A stretch of DNA of 64,000 nt from RPQJ01 sp963754125 (GTDB lineage Bacteria > Pseudomonadota > Gammaproteobacteria > Steroidobacterales > Steroidobacteraceae). The DNA lies in assembly GCA_963754125.1 (NCBI GenBank), contig CAVWEX010000007.1, positions 372,001-436,000 of the forward strand. The letters are read 5' to 3'. Below the pieces are notes generated by a model. The model was given only the letters and a program-made list of their open reading frames with translations. It was not told where the DNA came from and did not search any database. Below, piece after piece: positions 29,958 through 37,918 of the stretch (position 1 is the stretch's first letter; each line of letters begins with the position of its first letter). The position numbers and the translations under genes were made by a program.

Positions 29958-30182
29958 ATGATCGAACTGAAAGTAACCGCCGTCGGCAACTCTCTGGGCG
30001 TCGTGCTTCCGAAGGAGGCGCTGGCCCGTATGAAGCTTGCGAAGGGCGACGCGCTCTACATCACCGAGACTCCGGACGGCTACCGGCTGACGCCCTACAA
30101 CCCGGAGTTTGAGGCGCAGATGGACGCTGCTCGAAAGGTCATGAAGAAGCGTCGCGCCGCGTTGCGCGAACTCGCAAAGTAG
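29958..30182 (+). CDS. AbrB/MazE-type antitoxin
   Basis: DNA-binding antitoxin of 74 residues. A SpoVT/AbrB swapped-hairpin domain fills residues 1-48 (MIELKVTAVGNSLGVVLPKE, KLAKGDALYITETPDGYRLT). A basic helical tail (AARKVMKKRRAALRELAK) would wrap the toxin. It is 10 bases upstream of the toxin gene in the same frame of transcription. It should repress its own promoter at the adjoining palindrome and neutralise the Doc-type toxin. Confidence 0.88.
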   Translation: MIELKVTAVGNSLGVVLPKEALARMKLAKGDALYITETPDGYRLTPYNPEFEAQMDAARKVMKKRRAALRELAK

Positions 30183-30192
30183 CGATCGACCG

Positions 30193-30615
30193 ATGTCCGA
30201 GCCGGTCTGGATCGACCTGGCGGTCGTGCTCGCCATTCATGACGAGCAGCTCGCCGAACACGGCGGGCAGGCCGGCGTGCGCGATCGAGGCCTGCTGGAA
30301 TCTGCACTGGCCCGGCCGCGCAACCAGTTCGGTTACGGCGAGTCATCCCTGGCCCGCCTCGCAGCCGCTTACGCTTTCGGCATCTCGCGCAACCACCCGT
30401 TCTTGGACGGCAACAAGCGAACGAGCCTGGTCGTCGCCGAATTGTTCCTCGAACTGAACGGATTCGAGCTGGATGCCAGCGATGCGGTGTGCGTCGCCAC
30501 ATTCCTGAGCCTCGCCGCCGGCGAGCTCACCGAGGACGACCTCGCCCGCTGGATCACGGATCACTCGCGCCAGGCTCGCCGAGGGGCGGGGACGGCCCGA
30601 TCCCCGACCGCGTAG
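30193..30615 (+). CDS. Doc-type Fic-fold toxin (death-on-curing family)
   Basis: Toxin of 140 residues. Doc hallmarks are the N-terminal IHDEQLAEHGGQAGVRDRGL, LLESALARPRNQFGYG and the Fic active site HPFLDGNKRT at residues 68-77, with all catalytic positions intact. Doc of phage P1 phosphorylates EF-Tu and stops translation; the same activity is inferred. A few extra residues after ITDHSRQAR are not part of the fold. Its 3' end overlaps the ubiE promoter region. Confidence 0.9.
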   Translation: MSEPVWIDLAVVLAIHDEQLAEHGGQAGVRDRGLLESALARPRNQFGYGESSLARLAAAYAFGISRNHPFLDGNKRTSLVVAELFLELNGFELDASDAVCVATFLSLAAGELTEDDLARWITDHSRQARRGAGTARSPTA

Positions 30616-30618
30616 AAT
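30613..30618 (+). promoter_or_regulatory. Possible -10 element of ubiE
   Basis: TAGAAT ten bases before the ubiE ATG at 30629, spanning the end of the toxin gene. It would give a leader of only a few bases. The insertion of the toxin-antitoxin pair would leave ubiE with this promoter. Confidence 0.4.
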
Positions 30619-30628
30619 GCCCGCCCTC

Positions 30629-31408
30629 ATGAGCGAAAACGCCCCCAAGACCCCGCGCGATACCGACGCGGGCACCGTGGACTTCGGCTATCAGGACGTG
30701 CCGGCGACCGAGAAGGCGCGGCGCGTGCGCGCCGTGTTCGACTCCGTCGCCGACAAGTACGACCTGATGAACGACCTGATGTCGGCGGGCGTGCATCGGC
30801 TGTGGAAGCGCTACCTGCTCGGCCAGACCGGGCTGCGCCCCGGCCAGGCGGCGGTCGACGTCGCCGGCGGCACCGGCGACATCGCGGCGGGCATGGCGCG
30901 GCAGGTCGGCGAAAGCGGCCTCGTGGTGCTCTCCGACATCAACGAGGCGATGCTCGAAGTCGGCCGCGACCGCCTGCTCGACCGCGGACTGATGCGCAAC
31001 GTGCGCTTCTCGCTCGCCAACGCCGAATGCCTGCCGTTCGCCGACGAGAGCTTCGACTGCGTCACCATCGCCTTCGGCCTGCGCAACGTCACCGACAAGC
31101 CCGCCGCGCTCGCTTCCATGCGCCGCGTGCTGCGCCCGGGCGGACGGCTGCTGGTGCTCGAGTTCTCGAAGCCCGTGGTGCCGGGGCTCAAGCCCATCTA
31201 CGACGTGTATTCGTTCAGCGTGCTGCCGTGGCTCGGCAAGCGCGTGGCGGGCGACTCCGACAGCTACCAGTACCTGGCCGAGTCGATCCGCAAGTTCCCC
31301 GACCAGGAGACGCTCGAGGGCATGATGCGGGACGCCGGCCTCGAGGACTGCCGCCACCACAACCTCAGCGGCGGCATCGTCGCCCTGCACAAGGGCTTCC
31401 GGTACTGA
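30629..31408 (+). CDS. ubiE: Ubiquinone/menaquinone C-methyltransferase
   Basis: SAM-dependent C-methyltransferase of ubiquinone and menaquinone synthesis, 259 residues from ATG 30629 (ATG 30617 would add four). Signatures: FDSVADKYDLMNDLMSAGVH, the SAM motif VDVAGGTGDIAAGMARQVG, LANAECLPFADESFDCVTIA and GLRNVTDKPAALASMRRVLR, then LRPGGRLLVLEFSKP. It is followed one base later by ubiJ and then ubiB, the usual order. Confidence 0.95.
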   Translation: MSENAPKTPRDTDAGTVDFGYQDVPATEKARRVRAVFDSVADKYDLMNDLMSAGVHRLWKRYLLGQTGLRPGQAAVDVAGGTGDIAAGMARQVGESGLVVLSDINEAMLEVGRDRLLDRGLMRNVRFSLANAECLPFADESFDCVTIAFGLRNVTDKPAALASMRRVLRPGGRLLVLEFSKPVVPGLKPIYDVYSFSVLPWLGKRVAGDSDSYQYLAESIRKFPDQETLEGMMRDAGLEDCRHHNLSGGIVALHKGFRY

Positions 31409-31409
31409 C

Positions 31410-32031
31410 ATGCTGCTCGAGCGCCTCGAGGCCATCCTGAACCGCAACGTCGCGGAGTCGCGCCGCGCGCAGGCGCTCGCGCGCCAGCTCGACGGGCGCG
31501 TCATGTCGCTCACCGTCGAGGGCACGCCGCTCGCGTTCTACTTCCGCGCCGAGGGCGGGCGACTCGCGATCGCCTCGCGCCACGAGGGCGCGGCGGATGC
31601 GAGCCTCTCCGGCACCCCGATCGCGCTGCTCGCGCTCGCCGGCCCGCGCGCCGAGGGCGCGCTGCGCGGCGGCGGCGTGCGCATCGAGGGCGACGCCGAG
31701 GTGGCGCAGCGGTTCCGCGAGCTGCTCTCCGAGGCGCAGCCGGAGTTCGAGGAGGAACTGTCGCGCGTGTTCGGCGACGTCGCGGCGCGGCGGTTCGCGA
31801 ACCTCGCCCGGGGCCTGATCGACTGGGGCCGCAAGGCCTCCGGTTCGTTCACCGGCAGCGTGGTCGAGTACCTGCAGGAAGAAGGCCGCGACCTGCCGAC
31901 CCGCACCGAGGTCGACGAGTTCCTCGCGGACGTGGACCGGCTGCGCGACGACGCCGAGCGCCTCGAGGCACGACTCGCCCGCCTCGAATCGCGCACGCCC
32001 CGCGTCGCGGGCGCCGACCGTGCGCGGCTGA
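31410..32031 (+). CDS. ubiJ: UbiJ ubiquinone biosynthesis accessory factor (one frameshift)
   Basis: SCP2-domain lipid-binding protein of about 207 residues that scaffolds ubiquinone hydroxylation and methylation. The SCP2 fold covers residues 1-110 (VMSLTVEGTPLAFYFRAEGG, ASLSGTPIALLALAG). A coiled coil near 165-200 (VDEFLADVDRLRDDAERLEA) is where UbiK binds. As written, the frame runs on without a stop into ubiB. A TGA at 32029-32031 lies one frame away, 20 bases before the UbiB ATG, and the length to it leaves a remainder of one. One extra base therefore explains the apparent fusion. Confidence 0.82.
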
Positions 32032-32051
32032 GCCCGGCCTGCCGCACCCCC

Positions 32052-33687
32052 ATGCGCCTGCGCGTCATCGGCCGCCTCCTGCAGATCCAGCGCGTGCTCG
32101 TGCGGCACGGGCTCGACGAGATGATCCTCGCGGCGCACCTGTTCCGGCCGCTGCGCTACGCGTTCTACCTCTCGCCCGCCACGTGGTTCGAGCGCCGCAA
32201 GGGCGGCTCGCGCGGCGAGCGCATCCGCCTCGCGCTCGAGGAGCTCGGGCCCATCTTCGTGAAGTTCGGGCAGGCGCTCTCGACCCGGCGCGACCTGCTG
32301 CCCGCCGACATCGCCGACGAGCTCGAGAAGCTGCAGGACCGCGTGCCGCCGTTCCCGGGCGCCGAGGCCCGCGCCATCGTCGAGCGCGCCTACGGCCGGC
32401 CGGTGACCGAGGTGTTCGAGCAGTTCGACGAGAACCCGCTCGCCGCCGCCTCGATCGCGCAGGTGCACACCGCGCGGCTGCGCAGCGGCGAGGAAGTCGT
32501 GGTCAAGGTCATGCGCCCCGGCGTGCGCGCGCTGATCGAGCGCGACCTCGAGGTGATGCACCAGCTCGCGCGGCTGGTGCTCGACTACGCCCGCGACGGC
32601 CACCGGCTGCGCCCGACCGAGGTCGTCAAGGAGTACGAGAAGACCATCCTCGACGAGCTCGACCTGATGCGCGAGGCGGCGAACGCCGCGCAGCTCGGCC
32701 GCAACTTCGCGGGCTCCGAGCTGCTGCACGTGCCGGCCGTCTACTGGGACTATTGCCGCCCCGAGGCGATGGTCATGGAGCGCATCCGGGGCGTGATGAT
32801 CAGCGACATGGACGAGCTGCGCCGCCGCGGCACCAACATCCAGCGGCTCGCGGAGAACGGCGTCACGATCTTCTTCACGCAGATGCTGCGGCACAACTTC
32901 TTCCACGCCGACATGCACCCGGGCAACATCTTCGTGCTGCTCGGCGACCCGGAGCGCCCGAAGTACTGCGCGGTGGACTTCGGCATCGTGGGCACGCTCG
33001 ACGCGCGCGACCAGCACTACCTCGCCGAGAACTTCCTCGCGTTCTTCGATCGCGACTACCACCGCATCGCGCAGGCTGCACGTGGACTCGGGCTGGGTGC
33101 CCGCCGACACGCGCGTGGACGAGCTCGAGGCGGCGGTGCGCACGGTGTGCGAGCCGATCTTCAACAAGCCGCTGTCGGAGATCTCCTTCGGGCAGGTGCT
33201 GCTGCGGCTGTTCGAGACCGCGCGCCGCTTCCAGATGAAGGTGCAGCCGCAGCTCATCCTGCTGCAGAAGACGCTGCTGCAGATCGAGGGGCTCGGCCGC
33301 CAGCTCTACCCGCAGCTCGACCTGTGGAAGACCGCGCAGCCGGTGCTGAAGGACTGGGCCGCGGACCGGCTGAGCGGTCGCAACCTCGCCGAGCAGCTGC
33401 GACGGCAGCTCCCGGACCTGAGCGAGTCGCTGCGCATCCTGCCGCAGGTGCTGCAGCAGGTCGTGCAGCAGGCCTCCGAGGGCAACTTCCGCATCCGCGT
33501 GGAGCAGGGAGGCATGGACGCGCTGCGGGCCGAGGTCCGTGCCGGTGCGCGCCGTCGCGACGCGACGATCGTGGGCGCCGTCACGCTGCTCGGCGGCCTC
33601 GTCTGGCTGGCAGTCAACATCAGCCCGTGGCCGGGCGTGGTGCTCTGCGCCGCGGGTCTCCTCACCGTGCTGCTCGCACGCCGCTGA
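32052..33687 (+). CDS. ubiB: UbiB, atypical kinase of ubiquinone synthesis (one frameshift)
   Basis: ADCK/UbiB-family protein of 545 residues. KGGSRGERIRLALEELGPIF leads to the family's KFGQALSTRRDLLPADIADE motif. Next come the alanine-rich loop ENPLAAASIAQVHTARLRSG, VVVKVMRPGVRALIERDLEV, HADMHPGNIFVLL and the metal site AVDFGIVG. The protein ends with two membrane helices (TIVGAVTLLGGLVWLAVNIS and GVVLCAAGLLTVLLARR). The break near 33078 (GCTGCAC) is cured by deleting one G, giving AQAHVDSGWVPADTRVDELE. UbiB extracts or handles ubiquinone intermediates using ATP. Confidence 0.92.
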
Positions 33688-33702
33688 GCAGCGGCGCGCG
33701 CC

Positions 33703-34395
33703 TCACTTCACCTCGATCCACGTCGCGCGGGCGCGGGCGCAGAGCTCGCCGTCGCCGTCGAAGATCGCCGTGCCGGCCTGGTGCTTGCGGCCCTCGGTGC
33801 CGATGCGCCAGCCGATGACGATGCAGGACTCGCCCACGCGCACCCGCCGGTCGAGATGCGCCTGCATCTCCCCGAGCAGCATCATGCGGCGGCCGCCCGA
33901 GACGGCAAAGTAGCCCGGGCAATCGAGCGCCGCCCAGTGGAACTCGGCGGCCACCTTGCCGTCGCCGGCGTCGAGCGAGTCCGCGGGCAGCCACGGCGCC
34001 GCCACGATGCCGCTGTCGAGCATGCCGGGGAAGATCCGAAGCCCGTCGCCGCGACGGCGCAGCGGTCCGCAGACGAAGCACTCCGGAAACGCGTGCTCGC
34101 GGAAGCCCGCATAGTGCTGCGAGGCCCACACGGCCTGGACGTAGCCGGGCGGCGCGGGCACCTCGAGCTCGAGCTTCGAGGCGAAGCCCCGCGCGAGCGG
34201 TCCCGCGGGGCCGCTGAGCAGCCATTCGCCCTCGCCGGCCGGCTCGAGCTCGAGCGGCGTGTCGAGCGGCGGCGGCGCGACCAGGCGCACGCGCACGTCG
34301 GCCTGCAGCGTCGCCGCCAGCAGGCCGCAGACGTAGCCGCCGTTGCCGGACTCCGGCGGTCCCTTGAAGCGGCTCGCGACGGTCAGCGTGGTCAC
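33703..34395 (-). CDS. Hotdog-fold thioesterase-like protein
   Basis: Protein of 230 residues if started at the GTG at 34395 (VTTLTVASRFKGPPESGNGG). It resembles double-hotdog acyl-CoA thioesterase-like proteins: NGGYVCGLLAATL, then FPECFVCGPLRRRGDGLRIF with a CxxCG pair, VAAEFHWAALDCPGYFAV and a final strand with CIVIGWRIGTEGRKHQAGTA. The catalytic residues are not certain. In the sequence as written it is in frame with the DUF2007 gene, but a GTGA overlap is the likelier arrangement. It converges with ubiB 15 bases away. Confidence 0.7.
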   Translation of the reverse strand: MTTLTVASRFKGPPESGNGGYVCGLLAATLQADVRVRLVAPPPLDTPLELEPAGEGEWLLSGPAGPLARGFASKLELEVPAPPGYVQAVWASQHYAGFREHAFPECFVCGPLRRRGDGLRIFPGMLDSGIVAAPWLPADSLDAGDGKVAAEFHWAALDCPGYFAVSGGRRMMLLGEMQAHLDRRVRVGESCIVIGWRIGTEGRKHQAGTAIFDGDGELCARARATWIEVK

Positions 34396-34719
34396 GGCGA
34401 CCTGCCCCGTCGCGGCCGGCACGCCCGCGCAGTGCCAGCACTGCGAGAACTGCGGCTCGATGCGTTCGCCGCAGCCCGGGCACAGCCAGGGCTCCGCCGC
34501 CTCGGCGGGTTCAAGGGCCGCGTCGATCAGGCCGCGCGCGCGCAGCGCCTCGCCCGGCTGCCGCACCCACAGCTCCGGCCAGCACTCGACGAAGGGAATC
34601 TCGCCCAGGGCGCCGGCGAGCCGCTCGTTGCGCACGACGCAGGCGATTCCCTCGGACTCGAGCAGGTTGCGCAGGTGCGCGATCTCGACGATGGACTCGG
34701 CCGTGTGGACCTTGCGCAT
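34392..34719 (-). CDS. DUF2007 protein with zinc ribbon (probably one frameshift)
   Basis: DUF2007 (putative signal-transducing) domain at residues 1-70: MRKVHTAESIVEIAHLRNLL, ESEGIACVVRNERLAGALGE, ECWPELWV. A treble CxxC zinc ribbon follows (LCPGCGERIEPQFSQCWHC). A TGA at 34394-34392 lies one frame away and overlaps the GTG of the hotdog gene, and the length to it (328) leaves a remainder of one, as expected for one extra base. It starts two bases after the M15 peptidase stop. Function unknown. Confidence 0.75.
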
Positions 34720-34721
34720 GG

Positions 34722-35447
34722 TCAGCGGACCGCGGTGAGGATTGCGCGGTGAGCGCCCGGACCCTCGGCACGCCCCGGGAAATCCACTCCCAGGATGAAG
34801 CGGGTATAGATCTCCGGCAGGCGCTCGAGCACGCTCTCGCGGCCGAGGATCTCGCTGCCGGCGACGGCGCGTCGCAGCACCGGCAGCGTCAGCGCCTCGA
34901 GTGCCTCCGCGGCGACCGGCCAGTAGCTGAGGTGCCACGGCTCGGCGCCGGCTCCGCCCTGGCCGGTGGCGTAGGGCCGGTAGAAGCCGAAGCGCGCCAT
35001 GTTCGCGTCGAGCCACCACGAGAGCCGCTCGAACACGCCGCCCGGCGCGTACTCCTCGGGGACCAGCTGCACGCGGTAGTCCGGCGGCAGCGCGGCGGCG
35101 TCGATGAGGTCCACGTCCGTGCCCCAGTGGTGACGGCTGCCGCCCGGCAGCGCCGACCAGCACAGGATGGCGTCGATGCGCCCGGCCTCGTCGAGGGTGG
35201 CCGCCTCCACCGGGCAGCCCGCGCGGTCGAGCAGCGGCCGCTCGCCACGCCATTTCCCGTTCCAGATCGCGAGCTGCCGATCGAAGTCGCGGAAGCCCGA
35301 GGCGGCGACGAGGTCGATGCCGACGGCGGCAGCGCCATCCCGCATTGCAAGAAACGAGGTGACCGCGCCGTAGTGCATCGCGCATCGCGGCTGCTCGAGT
35401 GCGACGATATGGGTACGGGCTCGACCGGTGAGCTCGAGTTCGTTCAT
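34722..35447 (-). CDS. M15-family D-alanyl-D-alanine carboxypeptidase (VanY-like)
   Basis: Zinc peptidase of 241 residues. Metal ligands are visible in SRHHWGTDVDLIDAAALP (HxxGxxxD) and in EPWHLSYWPVAAEALEAL (the ExxH pair), with VAASGFRDFDRQLAIWNGKW earlier. These are the M15B/VanY signatures of enzymes trimming the terminal D-alanine of peptidoglycan peptides. No signal peptide is obvious, so export or a cytoplasmic role is open. Divergent from the GGDEF-EAL gene. A TATGCT element and a GGAGG ribosome site precede it on the minus strand. Confidence 0.85.
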   Translation of the reverse strand: MNELELTGRARTHIVALEQPRCAMHYGAVTSFLAMRDGAAAVGIDLVAASGFRDFDRQLAIWNGKWRGERPLLDRAGCPVEAATLDEAGRIDAILCWSALPGGSRHHWGTDVDLIDAAALPPDYRVQLVPEEYAPGGVFERLSWWLDANMARFGFYRPYATGQGGAGAEPWHLSYWPVAAEALEALTLPVLRRAVAGSEILGRESVLERLPEIYTRFILGVDFPGRAEGPGAHRAILTAVR

Positions 35448-35595
35448 GCGCTGTATGCCTCCGGGGCAAGCATAGCCGAGACCGCGACGGGAGCCGGAAC
35501 TCGTACGCAGCGCGTCCGGCGACTATGATGGCCGGCAGGTCCGGACCGCCCAATAACAATTTCCGCAGGGGGCCGCTACGGCAGGTCGGCGCGAC

Positions 35596-37746
35596 ATGCG
35601 CAGCTTTCGCCTCAGGACACGATACGTGCTCACGGTGCTCGCCGTGGGCCTGATGCTGACCGTGGCGCTCGCCCTCGTGAACGTGGCCGGCGAGGACCAC
35701 GCCCGGCAGCACCTCGAGGCCGTGCTCGAGGAGGCCGCGGGCCAGCCGGCGGCGGATTCCGCCGGCGCGAACGCGGACCTGCGGCAGAGAGTCCTCGCCG
35801 TGGTGCCCCACCTTTACGCCTCCCGCCTGCCGCTGATCCTCGGCATCGGCATCGGGCTGTCGCTGCTCGCGGCGTGGATCACGGCCTTGCTGATCGCACG
35901 CATCGACCGGGCGATGATCGGCCTCGCGGCGAGCGCAGAGCGCATCGGCCGCGGACTCACCTCCGAGCCCGTGCCGAGCAGTGGCGTGCCGGAGATCGCG
36001 GATCTCGAACGGGCACTCGAGCAGATGCGCGAGGCGCTCGCGCGCACCACCATCTCGCGCGACTACCTCGACACGCTGATCAACAGCATGAACGACGCGG
36101 TGCTGGTGGTGGCGCCCGACGGCCGGGTGCGCACGGTCAACGCGGCTGCCGCGGAAATGCTCGGCGCCGAGCGCGACTCGCTGGCCGGCATGGACTTCGA
36201 ATCGCTGGTTGCCGAGCCTCACCGGGAAGCGTTCGTGGCAGCGAAGGTGCTCGCAGCGCCCGGCGAGACCGTGGTGCGCACGGGAACGGGCCAGACCATC
36301 CCGGTCTCGGTGCGCGCCTCCGCGGTCTCGAGCGCGGACCCGGCTTTCCAGGGCACGATCTACGTGCTGCGCGACATCACGGAGCGCAAGCGCGCCGAGC
36401 GGCGCATCCGCTACCTCGCCCGTTTCGACATGCTGACCAAGATGCCGAACCGCACGCAGTTCCAGCACCTGCTGCAGCAGGCGATCGCACGCGGCCGGCG
36501 ACGGTCGGGCGGGCTCGCGCTGCTGTATGTGGACGTGGACCACTTCAAGGAGATCAACGACACCTTCGGGCACGCCGCCGGCGACCGCGTGCTCGAGACG
36601 CTGAGCGAGCGCCTGATCCGGGCGCTGCCGAAGGAATCGGTGGTGGGACGGCTCGCCGGCGACGAGTTCGCGGCGTTCCTCGAGACCCCGGACGGCCCGG
36701 CCGACCGACACGAGCAGGCGGCGATGATCGCCCGGCTGCTGCTCAAGGAGGTGTCGCGTCCGCTGCACGTCGGCGAGCACGAGATCGACGTGACGGCGAG
36801 CATCGGCATCGCCGCCTGCCCTGAGGACGCCGACAACGTCATCGATCTCATCCGCTGCGCCGACGCCGCGATGTATCACGCGAAGCGCGCCGGGCGGAAC
36901 TGCCACGTGTTCTACACGCCGGAAATGAACGCCGCGGCCGTGGAGCGGCTGCTGCTCAAGAGCAAGCTGCGTCGCGCACTGGAGCGCGACGAGTTCCTGC
37001 TGCGCTACCAGCCGAAGGTGGACCTCGTCACGTACAAGGTGGTCGGCGCGGAGGCGCTGCTGCGCTGGCGGCTGCCGGGCCACGGCGAGATCGCACCGGC
37101 GCAGTTCATCCCGCTCGCGGAGGAATCGCGCCTGATCCTCGACATCGGCGCCTGGGTGCTCGATCACGTGTGCGGCGACTACGCCGAGTGGCGCCGGCAG
37201 GTGACCGATCCGGGCCGCGTCGCGATCAATCTCTCGCTCAAGGAGCTCAGCCAGGCGAGCTTCATCCCGCGCTGCCGCTCGGTGTTCGAGAAGCACGGCG
37301 TGTCGCCGGCCTGCGTCGAGCTCGAGATCACCGAGACCACGCTGATGATGGATGCCGAGCACACCCTGCCGCTGCTCGACGAACTGCGCGCGATGGGCGT
37401 GCACCTGTCGATCGACGACTTCGGCACCGGCTATTCGAGCCTGAGCGCGCTGCAGCAGTTCCCGATCGGGACGCTGAAGATCGACCAGTCGTTCGTGCGC
37501 AATGCGGCGAGCGATCCGGACGACGCCACGATCGTGCGATCGATCATCGACATGGGACGCTCGCTCGGGCTGGACGTGCTCGCCGAGGGCATCGAGACCG
37601 AGGAGCAGCGCCGATTCCTGATCCAGAGCGGCTGCCAGTACGGCCAGGGCCGCCTGTTCGGCGAGCCGGTCTCTGCCGACGCGTTCCTCGACCTGGTGGT
37701 TCGGCAGGAGACGGGCCGCTACCCCGTCCTGCAACAGCCCGCCTGA
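35596..37746 (+). CDS. Membrane PAS-GGDEF-EAL cyclic-di-GMP protein
   Basis: Protein of 716 residues: one N-terminal helix (YVLTVLAVGLMLTVALALVN), a short periplasmic loop, a second helix (LILGIGIGLSLLAAWITALL), HAMP-like linker, a PAS domain (about 150-265, DYLDTLINSMNDAVLVVAPD), GGDEF (about 270-440) and EAL (about 460-705). The cyclase motif reads AGDEF, with the first glycine replaced, and no RxxD inhibition site precedes it. The phosphodiesterase motifs EALLRW, NLSLKEL, EITET and DDFGTGYSSL are intact. It is likely a c-di-GMP phosphodiesterase, with cyclase activity uncertain. Confidence 0.92.
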   Translation: MRSFRLRTRYVLTVLAVGLMLTVALALVNVAGEDHARQHLEAVLEEAAGQPAADSAGANADLRQRVLAVVPHLYASRLPLILGIGIGLSLLAAWITALLIARIDRAMIGLAASAERIGRGLTSEPVPSSGVPEIADLERALEQMREALARTTISRDYLDTLINSMNDAVLVVAPDGRVRTVNAAAAEMLGAERDSLAGMDFESLVAEPHREAFVAAKVLAAPGETVVRTGTGQTIPVSVRASAVSSADPAFQGTIYVLRDITERKRAERRIRYLARFDMLTKMPNRTQFQHLLQQAIARGRRRSGGLALLYVDVDHFKEINDTFGHAAGDRVLETLSERLIRALPKESVVGRLAGDEFAAFLETPDGPADRHEQAAMIARLLLKEVSRPLHVGEHEIDVTASIGIAACPEDADNVIDLIRCADAAMYHAKRAGRNCHVFYTPEMNAAAVERLLLKSKLRRALERDEFLLRYQPKVDLVTYKVVGAEALLRWRLPGHGEIAPAQFIPLAEESRLILDIGAWVLDHVCGDYAEWRRQVTDPGRVAINLSLKELSQASFIPRCRSVFEKHGVSPACVELEITETTLMMDAEHTLPLLDELRAMGVHLSIDDFGTGYSSLSALQQFPIGTLKIDQSFVRNAASDPDDATIVRSIIDMGRSLGLDVLAEGIETEEQRRFLIQSGCQYGQGRLFGEPVSADAFLDLVVRQETGRYPVLQQPA

Positions 37747-37768
37747 ATCCGCCCCCGGCTGTGCGCCG

Positions 37769-37800
37769 AAAAAAATCGGGCGGGATCGCTCCCGCCCAAA
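37769..37800 (-). terminator. Intrinsic terminator oriented leftward
   Basis: On the minus strand the stem GGGCGGGA/TCCCGCCC with a four-base loop is followed by GA and seven Ts. On the plus strand the T-tract is missing, so it does not suit the GGDEF-EAL gene it follows. The nearest leftward genes end at 38838. Confidence 0.7.
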
Positions 37801-37844
37801 CGGGGGTCATCTATGACGCCTCGCAGGCTACCGGCTTGCGCTCC

Positions 37845-37860
37845 TATTGTCAATACATTG
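37845..37860. promoter_or_regulatory. Overlapping small palindromes, candidate operator of the MerR-B12 gene
   Basis: TATTGTCAATA (37845-37855) and CAATACATTG (37851-37860) overlap in an AT-rich segment just upstream of the MerR promoter. They are the best candidates for regulator binding. Confidence 0.4.
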
Positions 37861-37883
37861 TTCACTCGAAACCTATACAAAAT

Positions 37884-37912
37884 CTGAACACTTGGTCTTG
37901 TACGGGTATAAT
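37884..37912 (+). promoter_or_regulatory. Promoter of the MerR-B12 gene, leaderless
   Basis: A perfect -10 TATAAT (37907-37912) has CTGAAC 17 bp upstream as a partial -35. The ATG begins seven bases after the -10, so the message should start at the start codon. No ribosome site is present. Confidence 0.65.
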
Positions 37913-37918
37913 CCGGAC

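Noticed and set aside
33703..37734. A 1,343-codon open frame on the minus strand
   Set aside because: Only its last 338 codons (hotdog and DUF2007 genes) look like protein. The rest is the complement of the GGDEF-EAL gene and of the M15 region, open because of high GC.
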